DNA from: a bacterium | Lineage (GTDB): Bacteria; Planctomycetota; Planctomycetia; Planctomycetales; Planctomycetaceae | Assembly (NCBI GenBank): GCA_016124895.1 | Contig: WGMU01000005.1 | Location: 1 to 64,000 of the forward strand | Reading direction: 5' to 3' | DNA: 64,000 nt | In this document: positions 1-8,964 of the stretch, piece after piece | Position numbering within the stretch: the first letter of the stretch is position 1 | Layout of the letters: the number at the start of each line of letters is the position of its first letter | The notes under the pieces: model-generated | What the model was told of the DNA's origin: nothing | Database searches by the model: none | What the model saw: the letters and a program-made list of their open reading frames with translations, nothing else | Made by a program: the position numbers and the translations under genes

Positions 1-179
1 CACCGACACCACCACCTGACTTCTGCGACCACGCATCGGACTTCCTTGTCCAGACCTGGAATCCCACCGACCGGCCGCAGTCTCATCAATTCCTATCCGC
101 AAAGAAATATCAACCCTTATTTCGCGGGACGGGTACTTAGTGGCCGGTCGAGATTCAACACTCGACGTTTTGCTCACCG

Positions 180-809
180 ATGGCTTTTTCACCGGACAGC
201 TATCAGTTTGTGACTGGCAGCTACGACGGCGTTGCTCTCTGCGACATTCAAGGAAACAAATCAGTGCCCATCGAAATCGGACATGATCCGGAAGTCGACG
301 GCTGGATTCATTCACTGCAGTTCTCCCCTGATGGAAAAACTCTTGCAGTCAGGAGCCAAAAACGGGTTGTACTGTGGGACCTGGCTGCCAGTTCGGTTCG
401 GGCAAAGATCGACGAGGACTGGGTCACGGACATCGCGTATCACCCGCACGATTCCATCTTTGCAACCGCGGGCAAAGATGCAGTTCGAATCTGGAATGCT
501 GGCAATGGAAAGCGACTCCCGTTGCAATTGCGGCCAGGTGGTTCCCCGCGCACAGTGGAGTTCTCTCCCGATGGCAAGCAACTTGCCGTTGGTGACAGCG
601 ACGGTGACGTGACTCTGTGGAATTCCGCTTCAAGTAAACAACTGTGGCGGCACCACATCGATGGCATCGTACCAATCTATATTGCTCACAAGTTTCAAGC
701 GGCGATGTTTGCTGTCTCCACAGTCTTCTTGTGCATTGGTGTTGCCATTCATTGCCGATCAGAGAGGCGATCGCCAGAAACGGATTCACAGTCGGAGGAG
801 TCGGGATAG
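180..809 (+). CDS. Short WD40-repeat protein with C-terminal membrane segment
   Basis: The 209-residue product contains four recognisable WD40 units: a first unit starting AFSPDS, then units with LQFSPDGK...VVLWD, IAYHP...VRIWN and VEFSPDGK...VTLWN. A hydrophobic stretch at about residues 172-190 (FAVSTVFLCIGVA) and a charged tail follow, so the protein is probably anchored in a membrane by its C-terminus. Four blades are too few for a closed propeller, which normally needs six to eight. An in-frame stop at 138-140 shows that it is not simply cut by the window edge, and no WD40-like sequence appears in the other frames upstream. No clear ribosome binding site precedes the ATG. It may be a degraded remnant of a larger WD40 protein or a small protein that oligomerises. 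Nothing else is recognisable in positions 1-179. Confidence 0.6.
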   Translation: MAFSPDSYQFVTGSYDGVALCDIQGNKSVPIEIGHDPEVDGWIHSLQFSPDGKTLAVRSQKRVVLWDLAASSVRAKIDEDWVTDIAYHPHDSIFATAGKDAVRIWNAGNGKRLPLQLRPGGSPRTVEFSPDGKQLAVGDSDGDVTLWNSASSKQLWRHHIDGIVPIYIAHKFQAAMFAVSTVFLCIGVAIHCRSERRSPETDSQSEESG

Positions 810-837
810 CCAGGCGTCAATCGCGTTTGTGTTCTAT

Positions 838-3453
838 TCACTTCCTCTCAGCCACCTTGACCGTCACAGCTAAAACGGCAGAGTTCTGCGTGAAGGAGCT
901 GACGGTTCCAGCGGCGATGGCATTTCCGGTTCCGGCTCGTGCGCTACCCGATGATCGCAGTTCGACGACACCTTCGGTGGCGTCCTTGTCGATCGTGATC
1001 ACGGGAGCGTAGACGCCGGAGGGCAGGCCGACGGTGACAATGCGGACGGCGCTGTCGAAGCCGGGCGTGCGGTGCAGTTTGACAGGCACTTCGACTGTCT
1101 TGCCGGCTTCGATCGTGACGTCGGGCTGATCCCATTCGAGTGTGAACGGGGCCTGCGGCAGGACGCTCAGCGACAGATCGGCGACGGGCACGTACCGCCA
1201 CTCGTTGATATACCGCATCCGCTCGACAGGAACGGCCTGGTGCGTCACTTCCTGGTCGTCGATGACCGACCGGCCGGAAACCGTCAGCGGGTAAACCGCG
1301 GCAGCCGCATCGGCCGGCATGCTCAGCGAGAGCGTGACCTCGCTTTGCGTGGTGTTGATCACGGCCGGACTGACAATCGCGCCGGGCGGGGGATTCGGGA
1401 TTGAAATCTTGACGTCGTCTTTGAAACCGTCCAACCGTTCGATCATCACCGTCAGAGCGATCGCCCCGCCTGCGGAGACTCGTGGGTTATCCGGATTGAC
1501 CGTCAGAGCGAAGTCCGGCTTCGGCTCACGAACGCGCAGCCGGTAAACGTGTGACGGACTGCCGAGGCTCGTCGTATCGCCGACGCGGATGACGTACTCG
1601 CCGTCGGCGTTGAACGTGTAATCGATGCGTGCATCCGGCTGGCTACTGAAGTCGTCGTTGTTTCTGAGCTGCCTTCCACGGGCGTCGAACAGTTCAAGCC
1701 GCGCGTCAAGCGGCGAATCGAAGGCCCGGCTGACCGTCTCGAAGACGAGCGTCTGCCCTTTCTGCGCCGTAAAGCGGTAGCAGTCGAAATCTCCAGCGTG
1801 CGCGATGACGCCGTTCAGCGTCCCCGGTACTTCGACGGCGGTTGCCTGCTCGACTTCGTTGTTGGGTTCCGCTTCGAGGAACTCCGCCGCGTCACCTGGT
1901 TGCAGAGTTACCAGATTCGACGGGCCCAGCGGCGTTGTCAGATGCTCGAAGTGCGACCGTTCGAGCGATGCGTCGGATGCGAGCGTCGTCGTCAGTGATT
2001 TCTGGTCGCCGAGATTGGCGCCGTCGAGTTGAATCGTCGTCGCCTGACCGCGCTTCGCCCCAGCCGGGAAGACCTGCGTCACGAACGGGAGTTCGCCGAT
2101 TGTCAGACGATAGGTGAATTCTGCGCGACTGCGGAACAGGTCGTCGCGGACCTCAACGACGAACTCACCATCGCGCGGAGCAGTAAACATCAGGGCGGGG
2201 TCGTAACGACCGGCGAAGTACGACGCGACAGCGAGATTCCGCACGCTCGGATTGAACACAGCCTCCAGCACTGCGGCCGCATCAGATGCGCGCGTACGGG
2301 CGGTGATCAGTTCGTCGCTGGCTTTCTTCGCATTCGTCGCTGCCGCATTTGATCGTTCGAGCGCTGCCTTTTCGGCGGCAACACGTGACTCAACCAGTTT
2401 GTCCGCTGCCTCTTTTTCGACCATCGCTTTGTCTGCGGCTGACTTCGCTTCCGTTGCGGCTTTGCGAGCCAGCTCGACGGCCTGCTTCTTTTTGGCAACG
2501 GCCTGGTCAGCGGCGGACTTGTCGGTGTCGCCGTTCTTGCTGGCCGCGAAATCGGCTGCGTTCTTCTCGGCAGCGGCGAGCTGCGCCCGCATTTTCTCGG
2601 CAGCAGATTGAGCTTGCGCGGCAACCTCAGCAGCCGCCTCCGCCGCGGCTATCTTCGTCGCTGCAACCTTGACCGCCTCATTCTTCTCAACCACTGCCTG
2701 CTGAGCGGCATCGCGTCGAGACTTCGCCACCGACGCCGCTCGACTGGCTGCCGAAGTCTTCTCGGCGAGCAGTTTCTGAGCAGCGGCGTTCTCGTCAGCC
2801 AACGGCGCAATCTCCGTCGAGTCGCGCACCGTCAGCACGGCTTCCAGCCAGCCGGGTCGCAGGTTCGAAATGTACGGGTGCAGTTTCTGGCCGCTCAGAT
2901 CGAGCACGATTGTCTGGCCCTGCTTCGCAGAGAAGCGGAAGCAGTCGCGATCCTCGCCACGGTTGAGGGCTCCGTTGACGATGACTGGCAGCGTGGCGAG
3001 CTTCTCGGCCGAACCGTCGTCGTCGTTCGGTTCCGTTTCGAGAATCTGCGGCAGCAGACCAACCTCGAACCGCAGTACGTTCGACGTGCCACCGGGCGTG
3101 CGCAGCCGCAATTCGTGGATGCCGGGTTCGGCATCGGCCGCAGCAGTCAGTCGGATCGTCACTGAATTTGCATTCGGACGACTGCTTTCCGGCAATGGCA
3201 CAATTTCGGCCGTGATGCCTCGCCCGTCCACGGTGACGGCCTCGGTCGAGATGAGCGACCGGCCCGTCACTGTCACCTCGGCTGACGTTCCCTGCTGCAA
3301 ACCCGCAGGCAGAATCGCAGATAACTGCGGTTCCGCAGCCGGCAGCGGCACGGGTTTGGGTTCCTCTTTGCCATCATCTGCCAGTGTCGCCGTGACCAGG
3401 CCAGAGAACAGAAACGTAATCGACAGAGCCGTCGCAAGCCGGTGATGTTTCAT
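838..3453 (-). CDS. Exported PPC-domain protein with coiled-coil insert
   Basis: This 871-residue protein starts with a signal peptide (about residues 1-25) and an Ig/TIG-like region (about 43-131). A first bacterial pre-peptidase C-terminal (PPC) domain begins at the motif ETEPNDDD (139-146), and a second complete PPC domain spans about 526-642 (EAEPNNEVEQA, then NNDDFSS). Beta-sandwich repeats fill the C-terminal third. The first PPC domain is interrupted at about residues 219-398 by a helical Ala/Lys/Glu-rich segment; the domain resumes with RYDPALMFTAPRDGEFVVEV. PPC domains are known accessory domains of secreted proteins. It is the third gene of an operon after the DUF1549/1553 and DUF1501 genes, and an ACGGAG ribosome site precedes the ATG. 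Role inferred: periplasmic or surface component of that three-protein set. The enzymatic role, if any, is unknown. Confidence 0.88.
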   Translation of the reverse strand: MKHHRLATALSITFLFSGLVTATLADDGKEEPKPVPLPAAEPQLSAILPAGLQQGTSAEVTVTGRSLISTEAVTVDGRGITAEIVPLPESSRPNANSVTIRLTAAADAEPGIHELRLRTPGGTSNVLRFEVGLLPQILETEPNDDDGSAEKLATLPVIVNGALNRGEDRDCFRFSAKQGQTIVLDLSGQKLHPYISNLRPGWLEAVLTVRDSTEIAPLADENAAAQKLLAEKTSAASRAASVAKSRRDAAQQAVVEKNEAVKVAATKIAAAEAAAEVAAQAQSAAEKMRAQLAAAEKNAADFAASKNGDTDKSAADQAVAKKKQAVELARKAATEAKSAADKAMVEKEAADKLVESRVAAEKAALERSNAAATNAKKASDELITARTRASDAAAVLEAVFNPSVRNLAVASYFAGRYDPALMFTAPRDGEFVVEVRDDLFRSRAEFTYRLTIGELPFVTQVFPAGAKRGQATTIQLDGANLGDQKSLTTTLASDASLERSHFEHLTTPLGPSNLVTLQPGDAAEFLEAEPNNEVEQATAVEVPGTLNGVIAHAGDFDCYRFTAQKGQTLVFETVSRAFDSPLDARLELFDARGRQLRNNDDFSSQPDARIDYTFNADGEYVIRVGDTTSLGSPSHVYRLRVREPKPDFALTVNPDNPRVSAGGAIALTVMIERLDGFKDDVKISIPNPPPGAIVSPAVINTTQSEVTLSLSMPADAAAAVYPLTVSGRSVIDDQEVTHQAVPVERMRYINEWRYVPVADLSLSVLPQAPFTLEWDQPDVTIEAGKTVEVPVKLHRTPGFDSAVRIVTVGLPSGVYAPVITIDKDATEGVVELRSSGSARAGTGNAIAAGTVSSFTQNSAVLAVTVKVAERK
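2260..2799 (-). other. Coiled-coil insert within a PPC domain
   Basis: This encodes residues about 219-398 of the PPC protein. The segment is almost entirely Ala, Lys, Glu, Asp, Gln, Ser and Thr, with no glycine or proline except one NGD turn near residue 308, so it should form long helices folding as a hairpin or coiled coil. It interrupts the loop where PPC domains normally carry the N-D-D-F turn. Residues 337-362 (KSAADKAMVEKEAADKL onward) resemble a stretch of the coil in the upstream DUF1549/1553 protein. Confidence 0.75.
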
Positions 3454-3510
3454 CTCAATTCTCCGTGGAACGCTGTCTCGCTGACGCTGTTATTCGCGAC
3501 GCTGTTTTCC

Positions 3511-3545
3511 GTAGACCGGACCGAGCGCAGCGAGTTCCGGCCTAC
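3511..3545. repeat. Intergenic inverted repeat, CCGAGCGCAGCGAG class
   Basis: The arms GTAGACCGGA and TTCCGGCCTAC flank a CCGAGCGCAGCGAG core, between the DUF1501 and PPC genes. A second member of the family lies at 30756-30783 in the opposite orientation. It is transcribed within the operon and could form an RNA hairpin. Confidence 0.6.
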
Positions 3546-3563
3546 GAAATATACGGCTTGTGG

Positions 3564-4889
3564 CTACGTCAGCTCTTCGAGCATCCCGCCGCTGACGACG
3601 CTGGTGCCGTATGGCAGCAGGCGGATGTTGCGGTCGCGTTCGACATACGTCTTGTCGTACGGAATGCCCAGATGCGTCATCAGGCTCGCACCGATATCCC
3701 ACGGCAGGACAGGTCGGTCTTTGACCTCTTCGCCCTTCTCGGAGCTGGTCCCGACGACGTGGCCACCCTGAAACCCGCCGCCCGCAATGACGGACGAGAA
3801 AACCTTCGAGTAGTGGTGCCGGCCGCCCTGCCAGCGTTCGCTGTAATCGATCTTTGGCGTCCGGCCGAATTCGCCCATCCACAGCACGGCGGTACTGTCG
3901 AGCAACCCTCGCTGAGACAGATCGTCCAGCAACGCTGAGAACGCCTGATCAAGCTCCGGCAGACGCGAATTCTTGAGGGCGTCGAAATTGCGCGAGTGCG
4001 TGTCCCAGCCGCCGCGGTCAACATGCACGAACGAGACACCAGCCTCGACAAGTCGTCGAGCGAGCAGACAGCTCTGGCCGAGCGTGTTGCGGCCATAACG
4101 ATCGCGCAGCTTGTCGTCCTCCTTGCTCATATCAAACGCCGCAGACGCTTCCGGTGCGCTGATCATGTCGTACGAACGCTGATAGAACTCGTCGAGGACG
4201 GTCAGCTCTGGCTCGCCATCCATCTTCTTCTTCAGTGAGTCCAGACCGTCGAGCCACTTACGGCGGTTGTCGAGTCGGTCGACGGTCATCCCGCCAGGCA
4301 ACTTCAGACTGCTCACCTGGAATCCGTTGGCGTTAGGGTCGGCACCGATGGCAAACGGTTTGTAGGTCCCACCCATGAAGCCGGCCGCGGCATAACGATG
4401 CCCGTTCGGCACGGCAATGTACGGCGGCAGCGACGCCTGATAGCCGCGTTCGCGGAACACCACCGAACCGTAACTCGGATTCACTGTGCCGCGTGCCGGG
4501 ACATTCCCGGTCAGCATGATGTGACTGGCGATGTCGTGCGACGGCGACGGGTGCGTCACGCTGTTGATCACGCTGAACCGATCGGCCTGCTGAGCAAGCA
4601 GAGGCAGGTGCTCGCAGATCTGCATTCCCTCGGCTTTGGTCGCAATCGGACTGAACTCGCCGCGGTAATCAGACGGTGCGTCCGGATGCAGATCGAACGT
4701 GTCCATGTGAGATGGTCCACCGCTCATCCAGAGCACGATACAGGCTTTCGCCTTCGACTCCGGAGCATCCTTCGCCTGAACCCGAGCCTGCAGCAGATCA
4801 GGCAGCGACAGGCCAAGCGTTGACAGAGCACCGATGCGCACAAAGTCCCGGCGTCCGAGCCCGCGGGAAGTCATGTCGAGATGCAGCAT
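3564..4889 (-). CDS. DUF1501 protein with Tat-type signal
   Basis: The 441-residue product has the DUF1501 layout: an N-terminal twin-arginine motif (GRRDF, residues 12-16) followed by a hydrophobic segment, then MSGGPSHMDTFD (55-66), and a late GEFGRTPKID motif. The family is related to the alkaline phosphatase/sulfatase superfamily by fold; its biochemical role is not established. The ATG at 4889 was chosen because GGAGG lies just upstream and because the Tat signal starts there; a longer reading up to 5009 would bury the signal. It lies 77 bp after the DUF1549/1553 gene and 110 bp before the PPC gene, the usual planctomycete arrangement. It is inferred to be exported folded and to work with its two neighbours. 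Confidence 0.9.
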   Translation of the reverse strand: MLHLDMTSRGLGRRDFVRIGALSTLGLSLPDLLQARVQAKDAPESKAKACIVLWMSGGPSHMDTFDLHPDAPSDYRGEFSPIATKAEGMQICEHLPLLAQQADRFSVINSVTHPSPSHDIASHIMLTGNVPARGTVNPSYGSVVFRERGYQASLPPYIAVPNGHRYAAAGFMGGTYKPFAIGADPNANGFQVSSLKLPGGMTVDRLDNRRKWLDGLDSLKKKMDGEPELTVLDEFYQRSYDMISAPEASAAFDMSKEDDKLRDRYGRNTLGQSCLLARRLVEAGVSFVHVDRGGWDTHSRNFDALKNSRLPELDQAFSALLDDLSQRGLLDSTAVLWMGEFGRTPKIDYSERWQGGRHHYSKVFSSVIAGGGFQGGHVVGTSSEKGEEVKDRPVLPWDIGASLMTHLGIPYDKTYVERDRNIRLLPYGTSVVSGGMLEELT

Positions 4890-4966
4890 GGGAAAGTCCT
4901 CCGAAGGAAGCTGGTCGGCCGGAAAAAGCTCTGCGCCATTCCGGCGGCACGTTGCCTGGTCTGAAA

Positions 4967-7900
4967 TCAATGGTTGAACAGGAACTCTTTCGTATTCATC
5001 AGGACCCACAGCAGGTCTTCGAACTTCTCGCGTCGCTGAGCGATTTCGATCGGTTGAGCCAGCACAAGGCTGCGTTCGGCGTCGGTCGGGAAGCGGCTCA
5101 GCGAGGTCAGATACAGTTCGTCAATCGCCTCGAGTGCCGACCTGTCAGACGCCGCCAGCCGCGCCGCCAGACCGTTGTTGTCCCGCAGCTTGCGAGCCAT
5201 GTATTCCGAGCTGATCATCTGCAAGCTCTGGCCGATGTGCGTCTCGCAGGTTCGTTCGGATTCGACTGGCGTCGCGCGTTTCGGGCGACCAAACAGGTCG
5301 AGGAACTCTGACCGCATCGAGACATCCGGGAGTTGCGTCGCTCGCGTGCCCAGCGGCAGGCCGGCGTATTTCTCCGGGGCATCCGTCGTCTGGCTGATTG
5401 CCTCAGCGAGCTGCTCGGCCGAAAGCCGCTTCAACTGGTAGTGCGAGTAGTGAATGTGATCGTCCATGTTCCACTCGTTCGGCAGCGACGAAAGCTGATA
5501 GGTCCGCGAGTTGAGAATCAGGCGGAAGGTCGCCTTCATGTCAAAGCCGGACCTGATGAATTGCTCGGCGAGATAGTCGAGCAGCTCCGGATTCGAGGCC
5601 GGGTTCGTTGAACGGAAGTCGTCGGGCTCGTGAACGATTCCGCGGCCGGTCAGCCACCACCACACGCGGTTGGTCATGTGCCGGGCGAAGTACGGGTTGG
5701 CCGGAGCGACGATCCAGGCGACGAGCTGCGACCGCAGATCGCCGGTCGTTTCCCTGGCAGTCAACTTCGCGACTGCGCTGCGGTGAATCGCGTCGAGGCG
5801 AGCGGCTTCTTTTGCCGCCGCATCTTTCTCGGCGTTCGCAGTGTTCAACGCGACGTTAAGAACCGATGCCTGTTCGGCCGCGGCCTGAATCGTCGCAGCG
5901 ACGTCACCATTGGCCTTGTCGAGAGCAGCCTGAGCACTGCCGACTGACTTCGCGGCAGCATCGACAGCCGCCGTCCGGTCACCCATCGTCTGCGTTACCG
6001 CCGCGAGTTCAGCGTTTGCTTTTTCCAGAGCGGCTGTGGCGTCGGTCATCTGAGCATCGGCGGCCTTTCGGGCATTGGCCGCAGCGGCTGCGGATTCCGC
6101 ATCCGTCGAAGCGATCGCGGCGTCGGCCGCAGCGACGGCCTGCTTTGCCTGCGTCATGCTCGCCGTCGTCTGCTCAACCGCAGCCAGCGCCGTTTCCATC
6201 GTCTTCTGAGCGGCCGTCAGCTCGGTTGTCACTTTCTTCACGGCTGCTTTGACCACAGCAATCTGATCAGCGGCCAGCTTCGCCGAGGCTTTCTTTTCCG
6301 CGATCAGTTTGTCGGACCGGGCCTTGTCCGCGTTGACTTTGTCGGCGACCGATTTCACTGCTGCGGTCTTCTGAGCCAGCGTCTTATCGGCCGCGGCTTT
6401 GTCAGCTTCAGCGGCTTCGACGGCAGCCTTTTCAGTGGCGGCGATTTCTGCTCCACCCAGGTACTTCGGCGACGAGCGTTGCTTCGTATCGGGATGATTC
6501 ACCGATCCACTGTCGGCCGTGTAAATCACTTCTTCGTCCTGCTCACGCGTCCGCTTGCTGCGAACCTGCGAGAAGAACGCGGCCATGCCGAGGTTGTCGT
6601 CCAGCGTGAACTGCTCGAACGGATGATTGTGGCAGTGGGCACAGTCGAGCCGCACGCCGAGGAACGCTGTCGACGCGTGCTCGGCCATGCCCTGTGGACC
6701 TTCGCCGATGCGGAAGAAATTCGCTGGTCCGTTTTCGTAAGCACTGCCGCGAGCGGTCAGCGTCTCGCGAACAAACTGGTCCATCGGCAAGTTCTGGTCG
6801 ATCGCGTTCCACAGCCAGCGATAGTAAGCCCACATGCCCTTGTCCTGCAGGCGGGCCGGTTCATCCCGATTGATCTGCAGAATGTCGCCCCATTTCAGAG
6901 CGTAGAAGTCGGCGTACTCGGGTCGGCTGAGCAGGTCGTCGATCAGTTTCGCTCGCTTGTCCGGCGACGTATCGGCAAGGAAGGCTCGCGCTTCGTCCGC
7001 CGTCGGAAGAATGCCGATCACGTCGAGATAGACGCGGCGGAGGAACTCAGCATCACTGCTCAGTTCCGACGGGATGATGTTCAGCGACTTGAGTTTCGCG
7101 TCAACCAGTTCGTCGATGCGGTTGTAAACCGGGATATCCGGATACGGCACCGCGACCGGCTGAGCGGCTGTGATGCGTGACGACGCGACCATCCCACCGA
7201 AGCGAACAAGGATGACCGTGTCACCGTACGCCGCGACTTCGGCTGTCCCGGTTTCGTCGACCTTGGCGACTGCCGATTCGCTCGGCTTGTACCACGCGAG
7301 GTTGGTCACGTCGCGCATCGTGCCGTCGGAGTAGTGCGCTTCGACCAGCAGACGCTGCTTCTGACCGGGGATCATTAACCGTTCGGTCGGAAAGACGTCG
7401 ATGCGTTCGAGCTGCACGTCGTCTGCGGCGCCTTCCGGAGCCTTCTGCTGAATCCAGTCGACCAGCAGGTTGTATTCCGGGTCGCCTTCAGCCGTCAGAT
7501 CGCCGCCGCCATGATCCTCTTCGCAGATCGCCTTCAGAATCAGCCAGCTTCGCTCGGGCTGCTCGGGATCAATCAGCTTCTTCTTCGCATCAGTGATCTG
7601 CAGGAAATCGCCATGCGGGTCAGCACTGAAGAGCGACAGTTGCAGCCGCTTCTTGCCTTTCGGAGAACCGTGACAGCCCATCTGGTTGCAGGTCAGACGT
7701 TCCAGAACCGGCAGGACATCGTTGCCGAAGTGGTAACTCGCGTCTCCGAGATTGCGGAACTCGATGGCCATCGACGCTTCGAGCCCCGCGGCGGACGCGG
7801 TCACCTGCAGCCTGCCGTTCTTTTGCGGCGTCACGAGACCGTCAGCACTGATTTCCGCGACTGTCGCGTCACTCGAACGGAACTGGCAATCAGCAGTGAT

Positions 7901-8143
7901 ATCCCGCAGCCGGCCGTCGTCGAACCGCCCGGTCACTCGCAACCCCTGAGCGGCACGAGCCCCCGACAGAATCGCGTTCTGAGGAACAAGCGAGATTTCA
8001 ACCAGTTTTGCCGGTGGAGCTTTGGCGCTCGGCTCAGCCGGCTTCACCCCCTGCTCTTCCGCGGCCCGGAGAGTTGTCGCCGAGACGCAGATCATGGCGG
8101 CAACGGCGACTGCCAAACGACTCGTGAGCGGGAGATTCGACAT
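4967..8143 (-). CDS. DUF1549/DUF1553 protein (PSCyt1 type) with coiled coil
   Basis: Domains of this 1058-residue exported protein run in order as follows. A signal peptide covers residues 1-28. An Ig-like BIG2-type domain covers about 48-130 (GRFDDGRLRDIT). A planctomycete cytochrome-like segment has CNQMGCH (152-158), a CX4CH haem-type motif. A second BIG2-like unit covers about 245-325. DUF1549 covers about 345-535 and contains a canonical CAHCH (501-505). A long Ala/Lys-rich helical region covers about 566-795, and DUF1553 covers about 802-1055 (NPYFARHMTNRVW, then SNPELLDYLAEQF). Homologues usually join DUF1549 and DUF1553 by a much shorter linker. The ATG is preceded by ACAGGAGA at good spacing. 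It heads the operon with DUF1501 and PPC genes. The family is thought to be envelope-located and possibly redox-active, but no reaction is proven. Confidence 0.9.
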   Translation of the reverse strand: MSNLPLTSRLAVAVAAMICVSATTLRAAEEQGVKPAEPSAKAPPAKLVEISLVPQNAILSGARAAQGLRVTGRFDDGRLRDITADCQFRSSDATVAEISADGLVTPQKNGRLQVTASAAGLEASMAIEFRNLGDASYHFGNDVLPVLERLTCNQMGCHGSPKGKKRLQLSLFSADPHGDFLQITDAKKKLIDPEQPERSWLILKAICEEDHGGGDLTAEGDPEYNLLVDWIQQKAPEGAADDVQLERIDVFPTERLMIPGQKQRLLVEAHYSDGTMRDVTNLAWYKPSESAVAKVDETGTAEVAAYGDTVILVRFGGMVASSRITAAQPVAVPYPDIPVYNRIDELVDAKLKSLNIIPSELSSDAEFLRRVYLDVIGILPTADEARAFLADTSPDKRAKLIDDLLSRPEYADFYALKWGDILQINRDEPARLQDKGMWAYYRWLWNAIDQNLPMDQFVRETLTARGSAYENGPANFFRIGEGPQGMAEHASTAFLGVRLDCAHCHNHPFEQFTLDDNLGMAAFFSQVRSKRTREQDEEVIYTADSGSVNHPDTKQRSSPKYLGGAEIAATEKAAVEAAEADKAAADKTLAQKTAAVKSVADKVNADKARSDKLIAEKKASAKLAADQIAVVKAAVKKVTTELTAAQKTMETALAAVEQTTASMTQAKQAVAAADAAIASTDAESAAAAANARKAADAQMTDATAALEKANAELAAVTQTMGDRTAAVDAAAKSVGSAQAALDKANGDVAATIQAAAEQASVLNVALNTANAEKDAAAKEAARLDAIHRSAVAKLTARETTGDLRSQLVAWIVAPANPYFARHMTNRVWWWLTGRGIVHEPDDFRSTNPASNPELLDYLAEQFIRSGFDMKATFRLILNSRTYQLSSLPNEWNMDDHIHYSHYQLKRLSAEQLAEAISQTTDAPEKYAGLPLGTRATQLPDVSMRSEFLDLFGRPKRATPVESERTCETHIGQSLQMISSEYMARKLRDNNGLAARLAASDRSALEAIDELYLTSLSRFPTDAERSLVLAQPIEIAQRREKFEDLLWVLMNTKEFLFNH
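5759..6448 (-). other. Coiled-coil insert between DUF1549 and DUF1553
   Basis: This encodes residues about 566-795, roughly 230 residues dominated by Ala, Lys, Asp, Glu, Thr, Val and Gln, predicted to be helical. It has a repeated A-D-K spacing near its start (residues 579-613). Residues 598-622 read KSVADKVNADKARSDKL onward, matching at many positions the KSAADKAMVEKEAADKL segment of the PPC protein in the same operon. Confidence 0.75.
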
Positions 8144-8964
8144 ACAGCGTCTCCTGTTACACGGTAGCCAGCCCTCGGCGCCGCCTCAGGTAAGCAGCGT
8201 TGAGCACCAGCCGGTTTAGATTGTGAGGGAAGTCCACGAGATCAACTCAGGCAGAAAACCAGGTGGGCTATCGTCGTCCGGGCAGGCGTCGCAGTCAGAA
8301 TCTGTCGTGCTGGCTGAAACGGCCTTCGGTTGAACTCAGGTGAGAGCCAGAGGAGTTTCAGTCGTCTGGCTGTCGGGTGGGGCTTTGGGCAGGTGGCAGT
8401 CAGCAGCGTGGGATGGGATCAGACGCGAAGACTGCCGATGGGGTGGGACGTTGTCAGTTCGATTTCTCGACCACACTCTCACTGTGACGTGAGTGCATTC
8501 AGCAATGCGGCCTTGTCCTCAAACCAGTTGATGCCGATAATCGGACAAGGTTATCCACTTCTCCGAATCCGTCAAGCACGGATCCGGATTCACTGCCGAA
8601 TTTGCCTCCGACCCCGAAAACAGCCAGCGGGTCACGACAGCGGCCAGTCGGTCAAATCGAGCCTGCTGACCGGGCTCGATTCCGGGAAGCGGACGCCGGG
8701 ATGCCCGTTGCACTCGCGAGCAGGAAAGCCATCAATGGAACAACGCCTGATGCACAAACGCCTGACACAGAGTCACGAGAACGCCCGGTTTCTCCCCCAG
8801 TCAATCACCGAAGCTGCTCTGAACGGTCTCGACAATCATTCGGAAATGACCGCCGAATCAGTCGATGAGGACGCTGCTCGCGTCCGACCAGAGGAACGCT
8901 GGAAGCTGCTGCGTCAGCTTCGCCGTGCTGATGTTCGTTCCGTGGTGAGAGCGACGATCGCGGG
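8144..8964. other. Gene-poor spacer
   Basis: About 820 bp separate the DUF1549/1553 start from the end of the ABC fusion gene. The only long plus-strand frame (8330-9136) runs antisense into the ABC gene and shows no recognisable domain. The promoter of the DUF1549/1553 operon should lie at the left end. I see no RNA gene or strong hairpin. Confidence 0.5.
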
